Of a stretch of DNA of 64,000 nucleotides, positions 32,501 to 43,391 are shown one piece after another. The notes beneath the pieces were generated by a model. That model was not told the DNA's origin and ran no database searches. It worked only from the letters and a program-made list of their open reading frames with translations. How positions within the stretch are numbered: the stretch's first letter is position 1; every line of letters begins with the position of its first letter. Origin of the DNA: Mesocentrotus franciscanus (taxonomy: Eukaryota > Echinodermata > Echinoidea > Camarodonta > Strongylocentrotidae); contig CP137670.1 in the NCBI GenBank assembly GCA_037976565.1, forward strand, positions 20,243,395 to 20,307,394, given 5' to 3'. A program made the position numbers and the translations under genes.

Positions 32501-33130
32501 AAGTTCACTATCTACTTTTGTTTTCATACATATTTTTTCGTTTTGATCCACCTCAGAGAAGCAAAGGTTTGGCATGTAAAATTGCCTTGCTGTTGATGTT
32601 GTTTATTTTGTTCTTTTGTAAGCAAGTATTCAATATGGGACACAGTCTCTCAAATAGGAGAGTCTCCCAATCGACCTTGCGCCTGGTCTCTACTGATGGA
32701 CGCAGTTTACTTGTCTTAGTGTAAGATCAAGTTGGGAATTAAATTATCTAGAGAACTATATTTACCCGCGACATGTAAATTTATACAAGTACAATGTAAC
32801 ATCATAATATCTCTAGGATTAAACCTTGCATTCTCGTGAAATATAATCCACTTTTCATTCACTTTGACTTTCTTCATAACGGTCTCTGGTGTCGACGGTT
32901 GTTCTGCTGAGACTACGTCTGGCTCTACTGACCACCTTTAGTTTTATTAAAGAATTCCCCATACAATATACCGGGCGGTTATTTCCGTGAAGGCATTGGG
33001 ATATGGCCACCTCTTCAAATTGTACAAGTAAAAGCAAACACTGTGTGTGGACACACTCAATGACCATGGCTCATTTCACGAGAATGCTTTAAATGTATAC
33101 ATGTATACTGGTCTATATACGCAAACAATC
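29517..33130. repeat. Segmental duplication block B (partner 3107-7790)
   Basis: Collinear with block A and shorter, mainly because it lacks the two TTAA MITEs. It includes the TGACCAAGC..GGAGGGGAAATACTCC stretch near 30350 and the GGAGACTGTCTT-rich stretch near 32270-32700. Divergence is plainly visible (many substitutions and indels), so the duplication is not very recent. No gene was seen. Confidence 0.85.
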
Positions 33131-33405
33131 TAACTTACGATAAAAAATCAGTCCTGGATTCTGAAGCACAAGGCGAGGCAAGTACAATCAAAGCTAGTCT
33201 GCGAAGAAATAGAAAATGGTCGGCAAAATGTACCACCTGTGACGTGGCAAAATGTATGTGTGCGTGCGCAGGCGCAGATCCAGGGGGGGAGCGGGCTTTG
33301 TCCCCGCCTCTTGACCCCTCTTTAGCCCCCCCCACCCACTTTGAAAAACGTTCAGCGGGGTATGCATGTAAGAGTAGGGTGATGCGGATTTTTATCGCTG
33401 CCCCC

Positions 33406-33526
33406 TGTAGTGTACATGGTGTTATGCCACCTCGCCAACTGTTATACTGCCATCTGTTGTTGGATAATAAAGAGGGTCGATATCAGAGTGTAGCTGCTTC
33501 GTCATTTCGTGTCTCAATACACCACA
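33406..33526 (+). repeat. 5' LTR
   Basis: Begins TGTAGTGTACATGG and ends ACACCACA (TG...CA). It contains an AATAAA at 33466-33471. It lacks the 12 bases (TTCAATATGGCC) that the 3' LTR has after GAGGGTC; otherwise the two are identical. Confidence 0.93.
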
Positions 33527-33531
33527 TATTT

Positions 33532-33551
33532 TGGCGACGAGGATGGGATTC
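33532..33551 (+). other. Primer-binding site, tRNA-Ser
   Basis: TGGCGACGAGGATGGG begins five bases after the LTR. It is complementary to the CCA-tailed 3' end of eukaryotic serine tRNAs as I know them. It primes minus-strand DNA synthesis in the retroelement cycle. Confidence 0.8.
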
Positions 33552-33729
33552 AGGGAGTCCGACGTCGGGATCGAAAGGACAGCTTATTGCGGTTCTCGTA
33601 TAGTAGAAACCTACATTTCATTCGATTACGACTCAACGATTGTGGTGAGACTAAATCCTGATCGAAAGTTGACATTTGTAATTTACTGCACGTGTACTGT
33701 ATGACTGAGTGAATGATCTGCAGTGCGGC

Positions 33730-34626
33730 ATGGCGAGGCCGGGATTCATTGGCCAGATTGGGGAATATTTTCCCAAAAGGGAAGAATATGGAAACTATGT
33801 TAGAAGATTCCAGATATGGAAAAAAGCCAATAAGATACCAGAAGGGGATGAAGTAATAGTCTTCTTAGCCATAGTTGGGCCTGAGGCGTTCGAAACGGTG
33901 TCTAACCATTTTTGTCCAGACGACCCAAGTACCAAAACTTTCAAAGAATTGAATGAGGTATTGGATACCTATTATGGTTCCAGTAAAAACCAGATTGCAC
34001 TCCGTTTGGCGTTCCGACAATGTCGTCAAGGGTCAAAGGACTCGATAACAGAGTACATCCTTGAACTGAAAAAGCTGGCAAGGCATTGTGGGTATGGTGA
34101 ACATCTGGATACCAACCTTCGAGACACTTTCGTAGCAGGTCTGCGAAGTAACAAGGTGCAGGCGAAGCTCCTAGCCCAAGGAAACGAGCTAACCTGGAAA
34201 GTTGCAGTTGACGCAGCAATTGCGATGGAGCTTGCAGATGCAGATAGTTTAAAACTACAGCAAGGGTCAAGCAGCAGTCAGCGTTCAGCAGAGGTGCATC
34301 GTCTAGAAAGATCTCAACCTAGGGCCCCCCAGCAGGAGAGCAAATGCTACCGATGTTTAGGATTTCATCAACCTTCTACTTGTCCCCACCGGCAAACGAC
34401 CTGTTATAATTGCGGGAAAGTAGGGCAGCTGAAGAGGGCATGCAAAATGCAACATCAAGCTCCAGTTACAGCAAAGGACGCGGGAAACCATGGCACGCAA
34501 GTCGTGGACAGTCCAACGAACCATCGCAAGGACGCGGTAGAGGTCCAGGTCCAGGCCGTGGTCGTGGGTATAGTCAGCCAAGTACAAGTCAAGGAAAAAA
34601 GGAGAGTAGATCGAACACACATCTGA
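33730..34626 (+). CDS. Gag-like protein of the Ty3/gypsy element
   Basis: The first ATG is at 33730, encoding 298 residues. The N-terminal part is a capsid-type region (WKKANKIPEGDEVIVFLAIVG and a later TFKELNEVLDTYY segment), as in retrotransposon gag proteins. Two zinc knuckles follow. The first, at 34345-34383, is CX2CX3HX4C. The second, at 34402-34443, has the CX2CX4-X-X4C spacing but Gln where His is expected, so it may not bind zinc. After the second knuckle the gag frame becomes unlike coding sequence, while the overlapping -1 frame is Arg/Gly-rich (GRGRGPGPGRGRG). Gag to pol therefore needs a -1 shift, either programmed or from a small indel near 34440. Confidence 0.85.
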   Translation: MARPGFIGQIGEYFPKREEYGNYVRRFQIWKKANKIPEGDEVIVFLAIVGPEAFETVSNHFCPDDPSTKTFKELNEVLDTYYGSSKNQIALRLAFRQCRQGSKDSITEYILELKKLARHCGYGEHLDTNLRDTFVAGLRSNKVQAKLLAQGNELTWKVAVDAAIAMELADADSLKLQQGSSSSQRSAEVHRLERSQPRAPQQESKCYRCLGFHQPSTCPHRQTTCYNCGKVGQLKRACKMQHQAPVTAKDAGNHGTQVVDSPTNHRKDAVEVQVQAVVVGIVSQVQVKEKRRVDRTHI

Positions 34627-37049
34627 TCGACACAGAAGTCCAGGATGATAATCCTAAATTGTTCGCAGTTGATGAACAAGATACTAGTATGGACTCAGAC
34701 TCAGTTCCTATTGTTGAATTGGATATTTCTGATCATGTTGTGCCATTTGTTGTAGATACAGCAGCAGCTGTTTCAGTAATTTCAGAGAAAGAGTACAACA
34801 ATTCTCTAGGTCACATTCCACTGCAAAGGTCAAGTATGAAACTAACTTGCTATGGTAGAATACAAATACCAGTTTTAGGTAGGATACAAGTGAGAGTACA
34901 GTACAGAAATTCTGCATATTACTTACCATTGGTAGTTGTATCAGGTGACAATGTCGCCCTGATGGGTAGGAATTGGTTGAGAAGAATCAGGATAGATTGG
35001 GGAGAGTTGTTTGAGATAGGGCTTACTTCAAAAACCCCAGATCTTCAAGAAGTGTTGAAACATCATGAAGATGTGTTTAGACCAAGTGGTCCAGGTGATA
35101 AGATTAGGGATTTCAAGGCAGAGGTAAAAGTGAAAGAGGATGTGCAACCTACCTTTTGTAAAGCTAGACCGGTTCCTTATGCCCAGTTAGAAGTAGTAGA
35201 GAAGGAGTTGGATAGGCTAGGAAAAGCAGGGGTGATCAAGAAAGTGAAGAATAGTAGATGGGCGGCCCCAATAGTTACTGTTCCAAAGTCTGATGGGTCA
35301 GTCAGATTATGTGGCGACTATAAGCAAACAGTTAACAAGGTATTAGAGGAAGACGTTTATCCATTACCTACATGTGAAGATCTGTTTGCTAATCTAGCTG
35401 GTGGCAATGTATTCAGTAAGATTGATTTGTCAAATGCTTACTTGCAGCTAGAGTTGACCGACAAGAGTAAGGAGCTACTTACAATTCATACACACAAAGG
35501 GCTGTATCAATATGAAAGACTACCATTTGGGGTATCGACTGCTCCAGCAGTGTTTCAAAGTGTTATGGATCGAATCCTAGGTGGTATGAAGGGAGTGTGT
35601 TGCTACCTAGATGACATATTGATTAGTAGTGAAAATGAGGAAGATCATATCAAAACACTGAATGAGGTGTTAGGGAGGCTCCAAGAGTATGGTGTCAAGG
35701 CGAAGAAGGAAAAGTGTTCCTTCATGGTTTCTAGAGTAATATACCTAGGGCATGAAATTGATAGTAAGGGTGTTCATCCTACAAAGGAGAAGGTAGAAGG
35801 AATCTGTGATGCAAAGAGACCAGAGAACAAAGATGAGTTGAGAACTTTCATAGGCATTGTGGTGTATTATGCTAAGTTTGTGCCAAATTTAGCTAGTACA
35901 TTTGCATCATTATACCAATTGCTCAGAGATGATGTCGAGTGGAATTGGACCACTGAGTGTCAAACTGCTTTTGACAAGGTAAAAGAAGTGTTGTCAAGTG
36001 ATGTAGTATTGACGCATTATGATCCGAAGAAACCATTGGTTTTGGCTTGTGATGCATCCCCGTATGGGTTAGGAGTAGTGTTGTCTCATCTCATGGAAGA
36101 TGGAGTAGAAAGACCGGTAGCTTATGCATCACGTACCCTTACCAAATCAGAGCAAAATTATTCGCAGATTGAAAAGGAGTCTTTGGCTATCATCTATGGG
36201 GTTACCAAGTTTCACAAGTATTTGTATGGTAGGAAGTTTACATTGTTAACTGATCACCAAGCCCTGACTATCATCTTTGGATCTAAGAAAGGGATTCCAT
36301 CCCTGGCAGCTGCAAGGCTGCAGAGGTGGGCATTGATTTTGATGGCTCACCAGTATGAAATCAAGTATCGGAAGTCCACAGAACATGCAAACGCAGATGT
36401 TTTGTCCAGATTTCCTGTCAAAAAGGAGTCACGTTTGGCTAGTGAATTACCAGTGAACTATTTCACATACACAAATGCTATGCCTTTATCGGCAAAGGAT
36501 ATTAGTGAAGAAACTAGGAAGGACTTGGTGCTCAGTAAGGTGTTGTATCATGTGATGAATGGGTGGCCACAGCATTGTGGTGAGGACAAGTTACAAGAGT
36601 ATTTCAATAGGAGAAATGAACTATCGGTAGACCAAGGTTGCTTACTATGGGGAATGAGAGTGATAATACCCCCAAAGTTCCGGGAACGATTGTTAGAAGA
36701 ATTACATCAGGAACACACAGGTATAGTGAGAATGAAAGCTGTTTCAAGGAGTTACTTTTGGTATCCTAAGTTAGATGCAGACATAGAGAAACTATCACAA
36801 AGTTGTGAAGCATGTCTCAGGATGAGAAATGACCCCCCAAAAGTACCATTTGTGCCGTGGTCAAATGCACGTAAACCATGGGAACGTGTACATGTAGATT
36901 TCTTTGAATTGGAAGGAAAGGACTATTTGGTGCTGGTAGACACATATAGTAAATGGGTAAATGTAGAGTTGATGACGAGCACTACTAGTGCAAAAACGAT
37001 AGAGACTTTGAGAAGTTGGTTCGCCGTTTTTGGCTTACCTGAACCCTAG
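34410..37049 (+). pseudogene. Pol: protease, RT, RNase H, N-terminal integrase (frameshifted end)
   Basis: Open in the frame -1 to gag. In order: a retropepsin-like site DTAAAVSVI (Asp codon at 34755, with DTA where DTG is usual), reverse transcriptase with SKIDLSNAYLQL, LPFGVSTAPAVFQ and the catalytic YLDD at 35604-35615, RNase H with ACDASPYGLG at about 36047 and TDHQAL, then the integrase zinc site HX4H...CX2C at about 36700-36840 and the first catalytic Asp in HVDFFE near 36895. The frame stops at TAG 37047-37049 in mid-integrase because of a single-base length change just before it. The reading continues in another frame in the next entry. Its start is arbitrary since translation should enter from gag. 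Confidence 0.9.
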
Positions 37050-37915
37050 TGTCCGATAATGGTCCTCAATTTACTTCAGAAGAAATGGAAGTTTTCTTGA
37101 GTAAGAATGGGGTAAAACATGTGTTGGTTCCACCGTATCACCCAGCCTCAAATGGGGCAGCAGAGAGAACTGTTCAAATAGTGAAAAGAACATTGCAGAA
37201 GTATTTTCTGAGTGATAAGTTGGGAAGAAACCCCCATGTGTCAATTCGACACAGGTTAGATAATTTCTTGTTCTCATATAGAACAACCCCTCAAACGGTT
37301 ACGGGAGTTTCTCCATACGAATTAGTGTTCAAATTCGCTCCAAGGATAAGGTTTAGTTTGCTTAAGCCAGATTTGAATACCAGGGTGACACAAAAACAAG
37401 AAAAAACAACACAGTATCATGATACTCCAGGCCTGAAACTGAGACAAATTGAATCAGGTGAAAGTGTCATGGTAAAGAACCATAGAGGTGGGAAGGAACG
37501 TTATGTTCTAGGAGTGATTGTGAAGAGGCTAGGTTTTTATTCATACCTTGTGAGGATTGGAGGAAGACTACGTCAGTGCCACGTTGATCATTTGTTGGAA
37601 AGAGGTCCAGAAAGGTTAGGGAAGGAAGAAAGGGGCTCTGTTAACCAAGACCAATTAAAGTCAGGCACAGCATTGTCTGGATTGCCAAGGTCTGTTGTAC
37701 CAAATGAGTCTGTGTCTGGAAGTGAGACTAGCAAGTCACCAGTAGAGCCTAGTACATTGAGTGGTACTAGTGGTGGTCAAGGTCAGAGTCGAGGTCAAGA
37801 TGACCTTCAGGAAGAGAGGGTAGAGGTAAACGAACGTCATGATGAAGAAAGCAATGTTAGAAGGTACCCAGACAGAAAGAGAAAGAAACCAGATCGTTTG
37901 GTAGAAAATATGTAA
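37046..37915 (+). pseudogene. Pol remainder: integrase core and C-terminal domain
   Basis: Continues integrase after the frameshift without its own ATG. It starts at the SDNGPQF motif with the second catalytic Asp (about 37055). The catalytic Glu follows in AAERTVQ (37163-37165), completing a D,D-35-E core. A GPY/F-like module (LGFYSYLVRIGGRLRQCHVDHLL) lies at about 37520-37600, followed by a Ser/Gly/Glu-rich tail to a TAA at 37913-37915. No chromodomain and no env frame follow. Confidence 0.88.
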
Positions 37916-38507
37916 GAAGGAATGTAAGTCCATTCCATATATTTATGTTTATATTTATTGTACCAGTTTGGTATATTATGGTTTTGTCACATTCTCCAGA
38001 GTATTGAGAAAGGTGAACAGTGAACATTAATTGTTTCTTGTATTAAGATACTGTATGCAGTATGCATTTGACATGTGCATGATGTATTATAGAAAGAAAA
38101 AAAAAACAACGACAACACATAACACGATTGAATAAGGGTAACTCAGTTTATTGCTGGTCTTACATGTCAGCCTAAACCCATTAGTTTTGTTACATGAATG
38201 TTCAGTTATGAAGCACAATTACAATCATAGAAAACGGTTTGCAAATGCACTTGTTATTGGAATAGGGTCACACTCACATTAAAGTGTTTTGTTTCTACTT
38301 AATGGAACATCAATTTGTTTTTGGAAATGACTCTACAAATATTTTGATAGCAAAATTTAACGTCATCAGTTATTTGGCATAAAGTGGGCTGATTTGCTGA
38401 GTCTGTTATTTTATGGAAATGTTGTAATATTAAAAAGAGGTTGCTTCACATATGTATGTTTCAATGGAAGTATAGTTAACCTCTTATTTTTTTTAGTGGA
38501 GGAGGAG
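37916..38507 (+). other. Untranslated 3' region and polypurine tract of the retroelement
   Basis: About 590 AT-rich bases without a frame, ending in the purine tract AGTGGAGGAGGAG at 38495-38507, which touches the 3' LTR. This tract is the expected plus-strand primer. Confidence 0.8.
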
Positions 38508-38640
38508 TGTAGTGTACATGGTGTTATGCCACCTCGCCAACTGTTATACTGCCATCTGTTGTTGGATAATAAAGAGGGTCTTCAATATGGCCGATATCAG
38601 AGTGTAGCTGCTTCGTCATTTCGTGTCTCAATACACCACA
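38508..38640 (+). repeat. 3' LTR
   Basis: 133 bases, TGTAGTGTACATGG...ACACCACA, identical to the 5' LTR except for 12 extra bases at about 38581-38592. AATAAA at 38568-38573 would be the element's poly(A) signal. Confidence 0.93.
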
Positions 38641-39044
38641 CCCCCGCCCCCCCCCCCAAAAAAAAAAGTTTTTGCTCATCACCCTACTGCTGTTCACCAT
38701 TACGTACGAATATTTGGCTCATATAATTTCAAATTTGTGCCCCCTAAGAAATCCTGGATATCAGCGCCTGTGCGTGTGCACATATATACAGTAGTAATAT
38801 AATATTGACTGGCCTTGAGGGGGATACGACATATATTGCCTGAACTAGATTCATATTGCCCGAGTCGAAGAAAGTAGGAGCTAGTCAATATTATTATCCA
38901 CATCAGACATCTAGAGCCTAAAATGGAAATATCACTCTCATACCCCTATCATATACGCCTGCTTTGCTTGCAGATCTGCCGATCGCGTGGGGTCGCGCAG
39001 AGTGCACCGGCCTCATATCCGGTGCCTGCTAATTAACCACTCAC
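38641..39044. other. Right half of the gypsy target repeat, then anonymous DNA
   Basis: The C-run and A-run, then TGCTCATCACC and a TTACGTACG stretch (to about 38710) are the other half of the dispersed repeat split by the retroelement. The rest holds nothing recognisable. Confidence 0.55.
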
Positions 39045-39436
39045 TTAAAGGAATAGGCCAGTTTTGGAAACGCACCCCTCTCAAAAAACGAGATGGAAGC
39101 TCTTACCAATCAAGTGAAAGAATATGTTTTGACTAATACGTGATGATACAAATTTTGCCGGGAAACCGCCTACTAATTGATATATTTGATAAATTATCAT
39201 ATCGATCCGGACTGGATAGATATCGCGATCGCGTATATAGTTCCATTATACATCTTTCTGTGTACAGTGCTTGTAACTTTACCAAGACTGGGCCAAATTT
39301 CTTATCATTTTGATGATTCCAGAGCCTTGCAGTACACACCAATACGTATATGCTAGATGATCAACCTTTTCTGATCGATTCCACAACGTTTCTTTCACAA
39401 TGCAATCGCATGACCAAAACTGGCCTATACCTTTAA
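39045..39436. mobile_element. MITE with TTAA flanks (family C)
   Basis: Left end AGGAATAGGCCAGTTTTGG and right end CCAAAACTGGCCTATACCT are inverted repeats with one mismatch in 19. TTAA flanks both (39045-39048 and 39433-39436). There is no coding capacity. Its interior (ACATCTTTCTGTGTACAG... to GATGATCAAC) is shared with the neighbouring element at 39437-39870. Confidence 0.85.
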
Positions 39437-39870
39437 AGCGAAGGTTGAGTTCTGGGAAGTGGTGAAAAATAATTTGTAAGCGTCATCATTGTTATTATGC
39501 AAGTGTAGAAGAACATCAGAGAAAAATGTTCCTTGAAAAGCACGGCTCTTCAAATGCCTTCGTACTCTAAATATTCTAAATATACGTAACAGCTTAAAAA
39601 AGAGGCCCGATTTTTATGCCACATGTTTGTGTAGTCACAAATACATCTTTTTGTGTACAGTGCTTGTTACTCTACCAAGACTGGCCAAACTAATTTCTTA
39701 TCATTTTGATGACTCCAGAACCTTGCAGTAGACATCAAGACTTATATGCTACATGATCAACTATTTCTTTTCGATCAACTATTTCTTTTCGATCAACTAT
39801 TTCTTTTCGATTCCACATCTATTTTTTCACAATGCAATCGCATGACCAGAACTCAACTTTATATTTTACA
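39437..39870. mobile_element. Related inverted-repeat element next to family C
   Basis: Ends GAAGGTTGAGTTCTGG and CCAGAACTCAACTTTAT form the inverted repeats, and the interior is clearly homologous to the adjacent MITE. A 19-base direct repeat (TCGATCAACTATTTCTTTT) occurs three times in tandem at about 39763-39820. The right flank lacks an obvious TTAA. Confidence 0.7.
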
Positions 39871-40204
39871 ACGGAGCACGGCAATTAAAATTTCTATATT
39901 TTGTGTCTACGACTAGAATTAAAATTAGGATTAGTGATAGGAATTAAGGTGGCGTACAAAAGAACATTAGATCAGAGCTTTCACAATATTTTACATTATC
40001 CAATACATACCCACCTTTTTTAAAGATTGGTTAAAATATCAGGAAAATCTGAGACCCTAGCCTGTCTGTTAATCTTCGCTGGAAAAATGACTGAAAGTTT
40101 TAATCATTTGGGAATCGCAGACAAAAAGCACTATAAGGTGTCCGTGCACGCACAAAGACAATTTTAATACGTTAACCAATGGGAATCGCAGCATGAGGGC
40201 ATTT

Positions 40205-40322
40205 TTTTTTAAAGACTATTAACCGGTAGGCGGATATGAGGGCACTGTTTAAAAGACTATTGACTGGTAGGCGGGTATAAGGGCACTTGTTAAAGACTAT
40301 TGACTGGTAGGTGGGCATGGCT
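40205..40322 (+). repeat. Three tandem units of about 50 bases
   Basis: AAAGACTATTAACCGGTAGGCGG..GAGGGCAC and two close variants (GACTGGTAGGCGGG, GACTGGTAGGTGGG) follow one another. Non-coding. Confidence 0.7.
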
Positions 40323-40384
40323 AAAATCACGACTCCAATTTCGACCAATCAGATGGCTAGATTTCTAAAGTGAGGTATATAAGC

Positions 40385-40540
40385 ACAATTTTTTTTTGTT
40401 TTGCCTTCAAAAATTGAAAAAAAAATCACCACCACCCCTTCAGCGCCAGGAAGGGGCCCATCTTCTTTTTCCCAAAAAGGGTGTTTTAACATGTTTTTTC
40501 TAGGGAGGGCCGGGCCCCCCTGGATCCGCCACTGTACCAT
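40385..40540 (-). repeat. GGATCC-family repeat copy, reversed
   Basis: Shares GCGCCAGGAAGGGGCCCA, AAAAGGGTGTTTTAACATG and the terminal CCCCTGGATCCGCC with the copies at 26480-26703 and 63653-64000. Confidence 0.65.
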
Positions 40541-41101
40541 TTACACAACTGGAAAAACCCATGGAAACCATCAAAGTTTGCTCATACCGGTTTTGGGTTG
40601 AGTAGGTCGCATACGCTACTCGACGGTGCCCTGCATGCCCTAGTACATGCGTCAGCGTGAAAGCGAGGAGAGTGACGTGACGATAAACCCGTATCTCACC
40701 GAAGTTTGCTTTTACACTGCAAAAAATCGGTGAAACTTTGGCGGACGTTTCACAAAACCAAACTCCAGAGGTGGGTGTTTCGATTTCGATTTTTCGTCGC
40801 GTTTGCCGAAATATGAGAAAAACAAATTCAAGGGGAGGATCTCCTTCAACTTCGTTCTGGGCCTGTTTCAGAATCTATGGCATGTTATAAATTGTTTAAA
40901 ACCGATATTCAATTAAATTGAAGCCTCCTGTTCTTTAAATCTCAAACTCAAACGGTTCCTGTTAGCATCATTTAAAGCCTAGTTACATCTCTTTTCTTAT
41001 GAAATATACCCCGTTGATCTTTCATCTCTCGTGATCTTTTGTTCTCTCTCTCTCTCTCTCTGCTAACCTCTAGTTTTGTCCCTACGTCTTTCTGCCATTA
41101 A
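40541..41101. other. No gene recognised
   Basis: Anonymous sequence with a CT microsatellite near 41043-41061. Confidence 0.4.
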
Positions 41102-42252
41102 TAGGGGCTTTTCGTTTGTGTGGACGAGGACGCCGTTCCCGTCCTCTAACGATGCGAATTGGCTGTAGTCAACCAGGGAGGTGGGATTTACCTGTTCACT
41201 ACTTTATAACCCTTTTCGTATGTAGTCGACGCCCGTTCTCTACACAATGACGTAACCTTTGGTCTCCGCGCTCGCTCATTCAATTTCTCCTTATTTCACT
41301 TCTCATGTTATTCTTCGTTTATTATTCTAGCATTTTTTCTATCTTTCGTTATGTTATTCTTTGTTTTCCTTCTATCATTTTCTTCCGACCGTTCCTTATG
41401 TTATTCTTTGTTTTTCCATCTTTCATCTTCTCTTCTATCTTTCCATTATCTATTCTGTATCATTTTCTCTTTCTGACTTTCCTTATGTTATTTTTTGTTT
41501 CTTCCTTCTTTCATCTTCTCTTCTATCTTTCCATTATTTATGCTTTATCCTTTTCTCTTTCTATCTTTTCTCATGTTATTCTTTGTTTCTTCCTTCTATC
41601 ACCTTTTCTTATGTTATTCTTTGTTTTTTCCTTCTATCACCTTGTCTTATGTAATTCTTTGTTTATATCGTTCTATCATGTTCTTCCTACCATTCCTTAT
41701 GTTATTCTTTGTTTCTTCCTTCTTTCATCTTCTCTTCTATCTTTCTATTATCTATTCTTTATTATTTTCTCTTTCTGTCTTTCCTTATGTTATTCTTTGT
41801 TTCTTCCTTCTTTCATCTTCTCTTCTATCTTTCCATTATTTATTCTTTATCCTTTTCTATTTCTGTCTTTCCTTATGTTATTCTTTGTTTCTTCCTTCTT
41901 TCATCTTCTCTTCTATCTTTCTATTATCTATTCTTTATCATTTTCTCTTTCTGTCTTTCCTTATGTTATTCTGTGTTTCTTCCTTCTTTCATCTTCTCTT
42001 CTATCTTTCCATTATTTATTCTTTATCATTTTCTCTTTCTATCTTTCCTTTCTGATTTACGCTGCGATATAGCAAGATATGACGTCATTTTGACGACGGG
42101 GTTCGAGTTTTCTGACGAACCTCAAATCGTGGGTGAACGCGTTCTCAAATTTGGCCTGACGACGTGAGACGACCCGACGCATGCGCAAATCGCCGAAATG
42201 ACGTCACATCTTTGACGTCGTTTAAGTGGACGTGACAAACGAAAAGGCCCTA
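41102..42252. mobile_element. TA-flanked inverted-repeat element carrying a minisatellite
   Basis: The left end GGGGCTTTTCGTTTGT (41104-41119) and right end ACAAACGAAAAGGCCC (42235-42250) are inverted repeats with one mismatch in 16. TA sits outside each end. About 670 bases of the interior are the 88-base minisatellite at 41386-42056. There is no transposase. It is probably a non-autonomous TA-target DNA transposon. Confidence 0.72.
41386..42056 (+). repeat. Pyrimidine-rich 88-base minisatellite
   Basis: CCTTATGTTATTCTTTGTTT recurs with starts near 41394, 41481, 41569, 41695, 41783, 41871 and 41959. Spacing is 87-88 bases, except for shorter units of about 40 bases at 41600-41660. The strand is nearly all C and T with scattered A and G. 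Long Phe/Leu/Ser frames across it are artefacts of stop-poor composition. Confidence 0.88.
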
Positions 42253-42303
42253 ATGTCTCTGCCCTAGTCCTTGTTTTCGTCTTTGCCCTTGTCCTAGTCT
42301 TTG

Positions 42304-42604
42304 TTTTTGTCTTTGCACTAGCTGCCCTTGCCATTGCCTTTGTCCTTGTCTTTGTCCTTGTTCTTGTCTTTGTTATTGTCCTTGACCTTATTTTCTTGAC
42401 TTTCCGCCGTCCTGTCTGATGATATCGTGTCTCAAATTTCCATTTAGTTTTTCAGCCTATACAAATAAGCAACTACTACGTTTATAACATCTTGGAGTCG
42501 TCGGCCTCATCAATCTCTCAACCTTTTCCATCTTTCTCTATGCCTTTCCATCATTCTTCCATCTCTTTCCCTATCACTTTCCATCTCTCTCTCTCTCTCT
42601 CTCT

Positions 42605-42654
<50 letters not shown>

Positions 42655-43351
42655 ATCACTCTTTCATCTCTATATCTCTCTCTCTCTTTACAGCACTCTT
42701 TAATCACTTTCCCTTACACTTTGTGTTCGTTGATAGCGCCATCTCTGGCGGCTTGCAGCAAATGTAGGTAATATTTTCATGAAGATAAAAAAACTAGGCC
42801 AGAATGGGCATTTGCATATCTTAAGGGCCAAACCGTGCTTTGTGGGAATAACAATTAAAGCTTCCAGCATTTCTTAAATGATTGCTTTGTGCCGTTGAAC
42901 CCCACACACCCTCATACAATACTTTTAAATCGATATTTCCTCCTACAGGCCTAAATACGGGTCACAAATCAATAAAAGCGCGCCCGTTCTTTTACAACAA
43001 TTAAGCTAGCCGTTCTTCATCTGACATCTAACATGGCTGCGTTTAACCTACGGTAGGCGATGGTAAGCATGTCTGTTGGTTTTAATTCTTTGTTAAGAAT
43101 CTGCATTCATGTCGATACTCCAACTTTATATTTATTAGATGTATGATTTACACAGGGTTGCATTGGTTTAAATTTTTAGTCCGCTTGGTACTTTTTGTTT
43201 GTCTTATAGTCAAAGGTCTGAGAAAGATTTTTTTTCCGAAGTTCAAGTAGTAGGAAGAGCGCGTGGATTAGCTCAACTGCTTTAGTGTTCAGCGTTAGTA
43301 CCGTCCACATAGGGGCTAATTTTCGTGCTCTGTTCTGCACTGTGCAGTACT

Positions 43352-43391
<40 letters not shown>

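Larger units (their letters stand above)
33406..38640 (+). mobile_element. Ty3/gypsy (mag-like) LTR retrotransposon
   Basis: Complete in layout: 121-base 5' LTR, primer site, gag, pol (protease, RT, RNase H, integrase), polypurine tract and 133-base 3' LTR. CCCCC lies on both sides (33401-33405 and 38641-38645), a plausible 5-base target duplication in a C-run. The LTRs are identical apart from one 12-base indel, so insertion was recent. There is no env gene. Short LTRs and a tRNA-Ser primer site are features of the mag clade. Pol is broken by one frameshift near 37045, so this copy is probably not autonomous. Confidence 0.92.

Noticed and set aside
41305..42167. Several long Phe/Leu/Ser-rich frames suggesting a multi-pass membrane protein
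   Set aside because: All three frames of the pyrimidine minisatellite are open at once; the composition explains the hydrophobicity.
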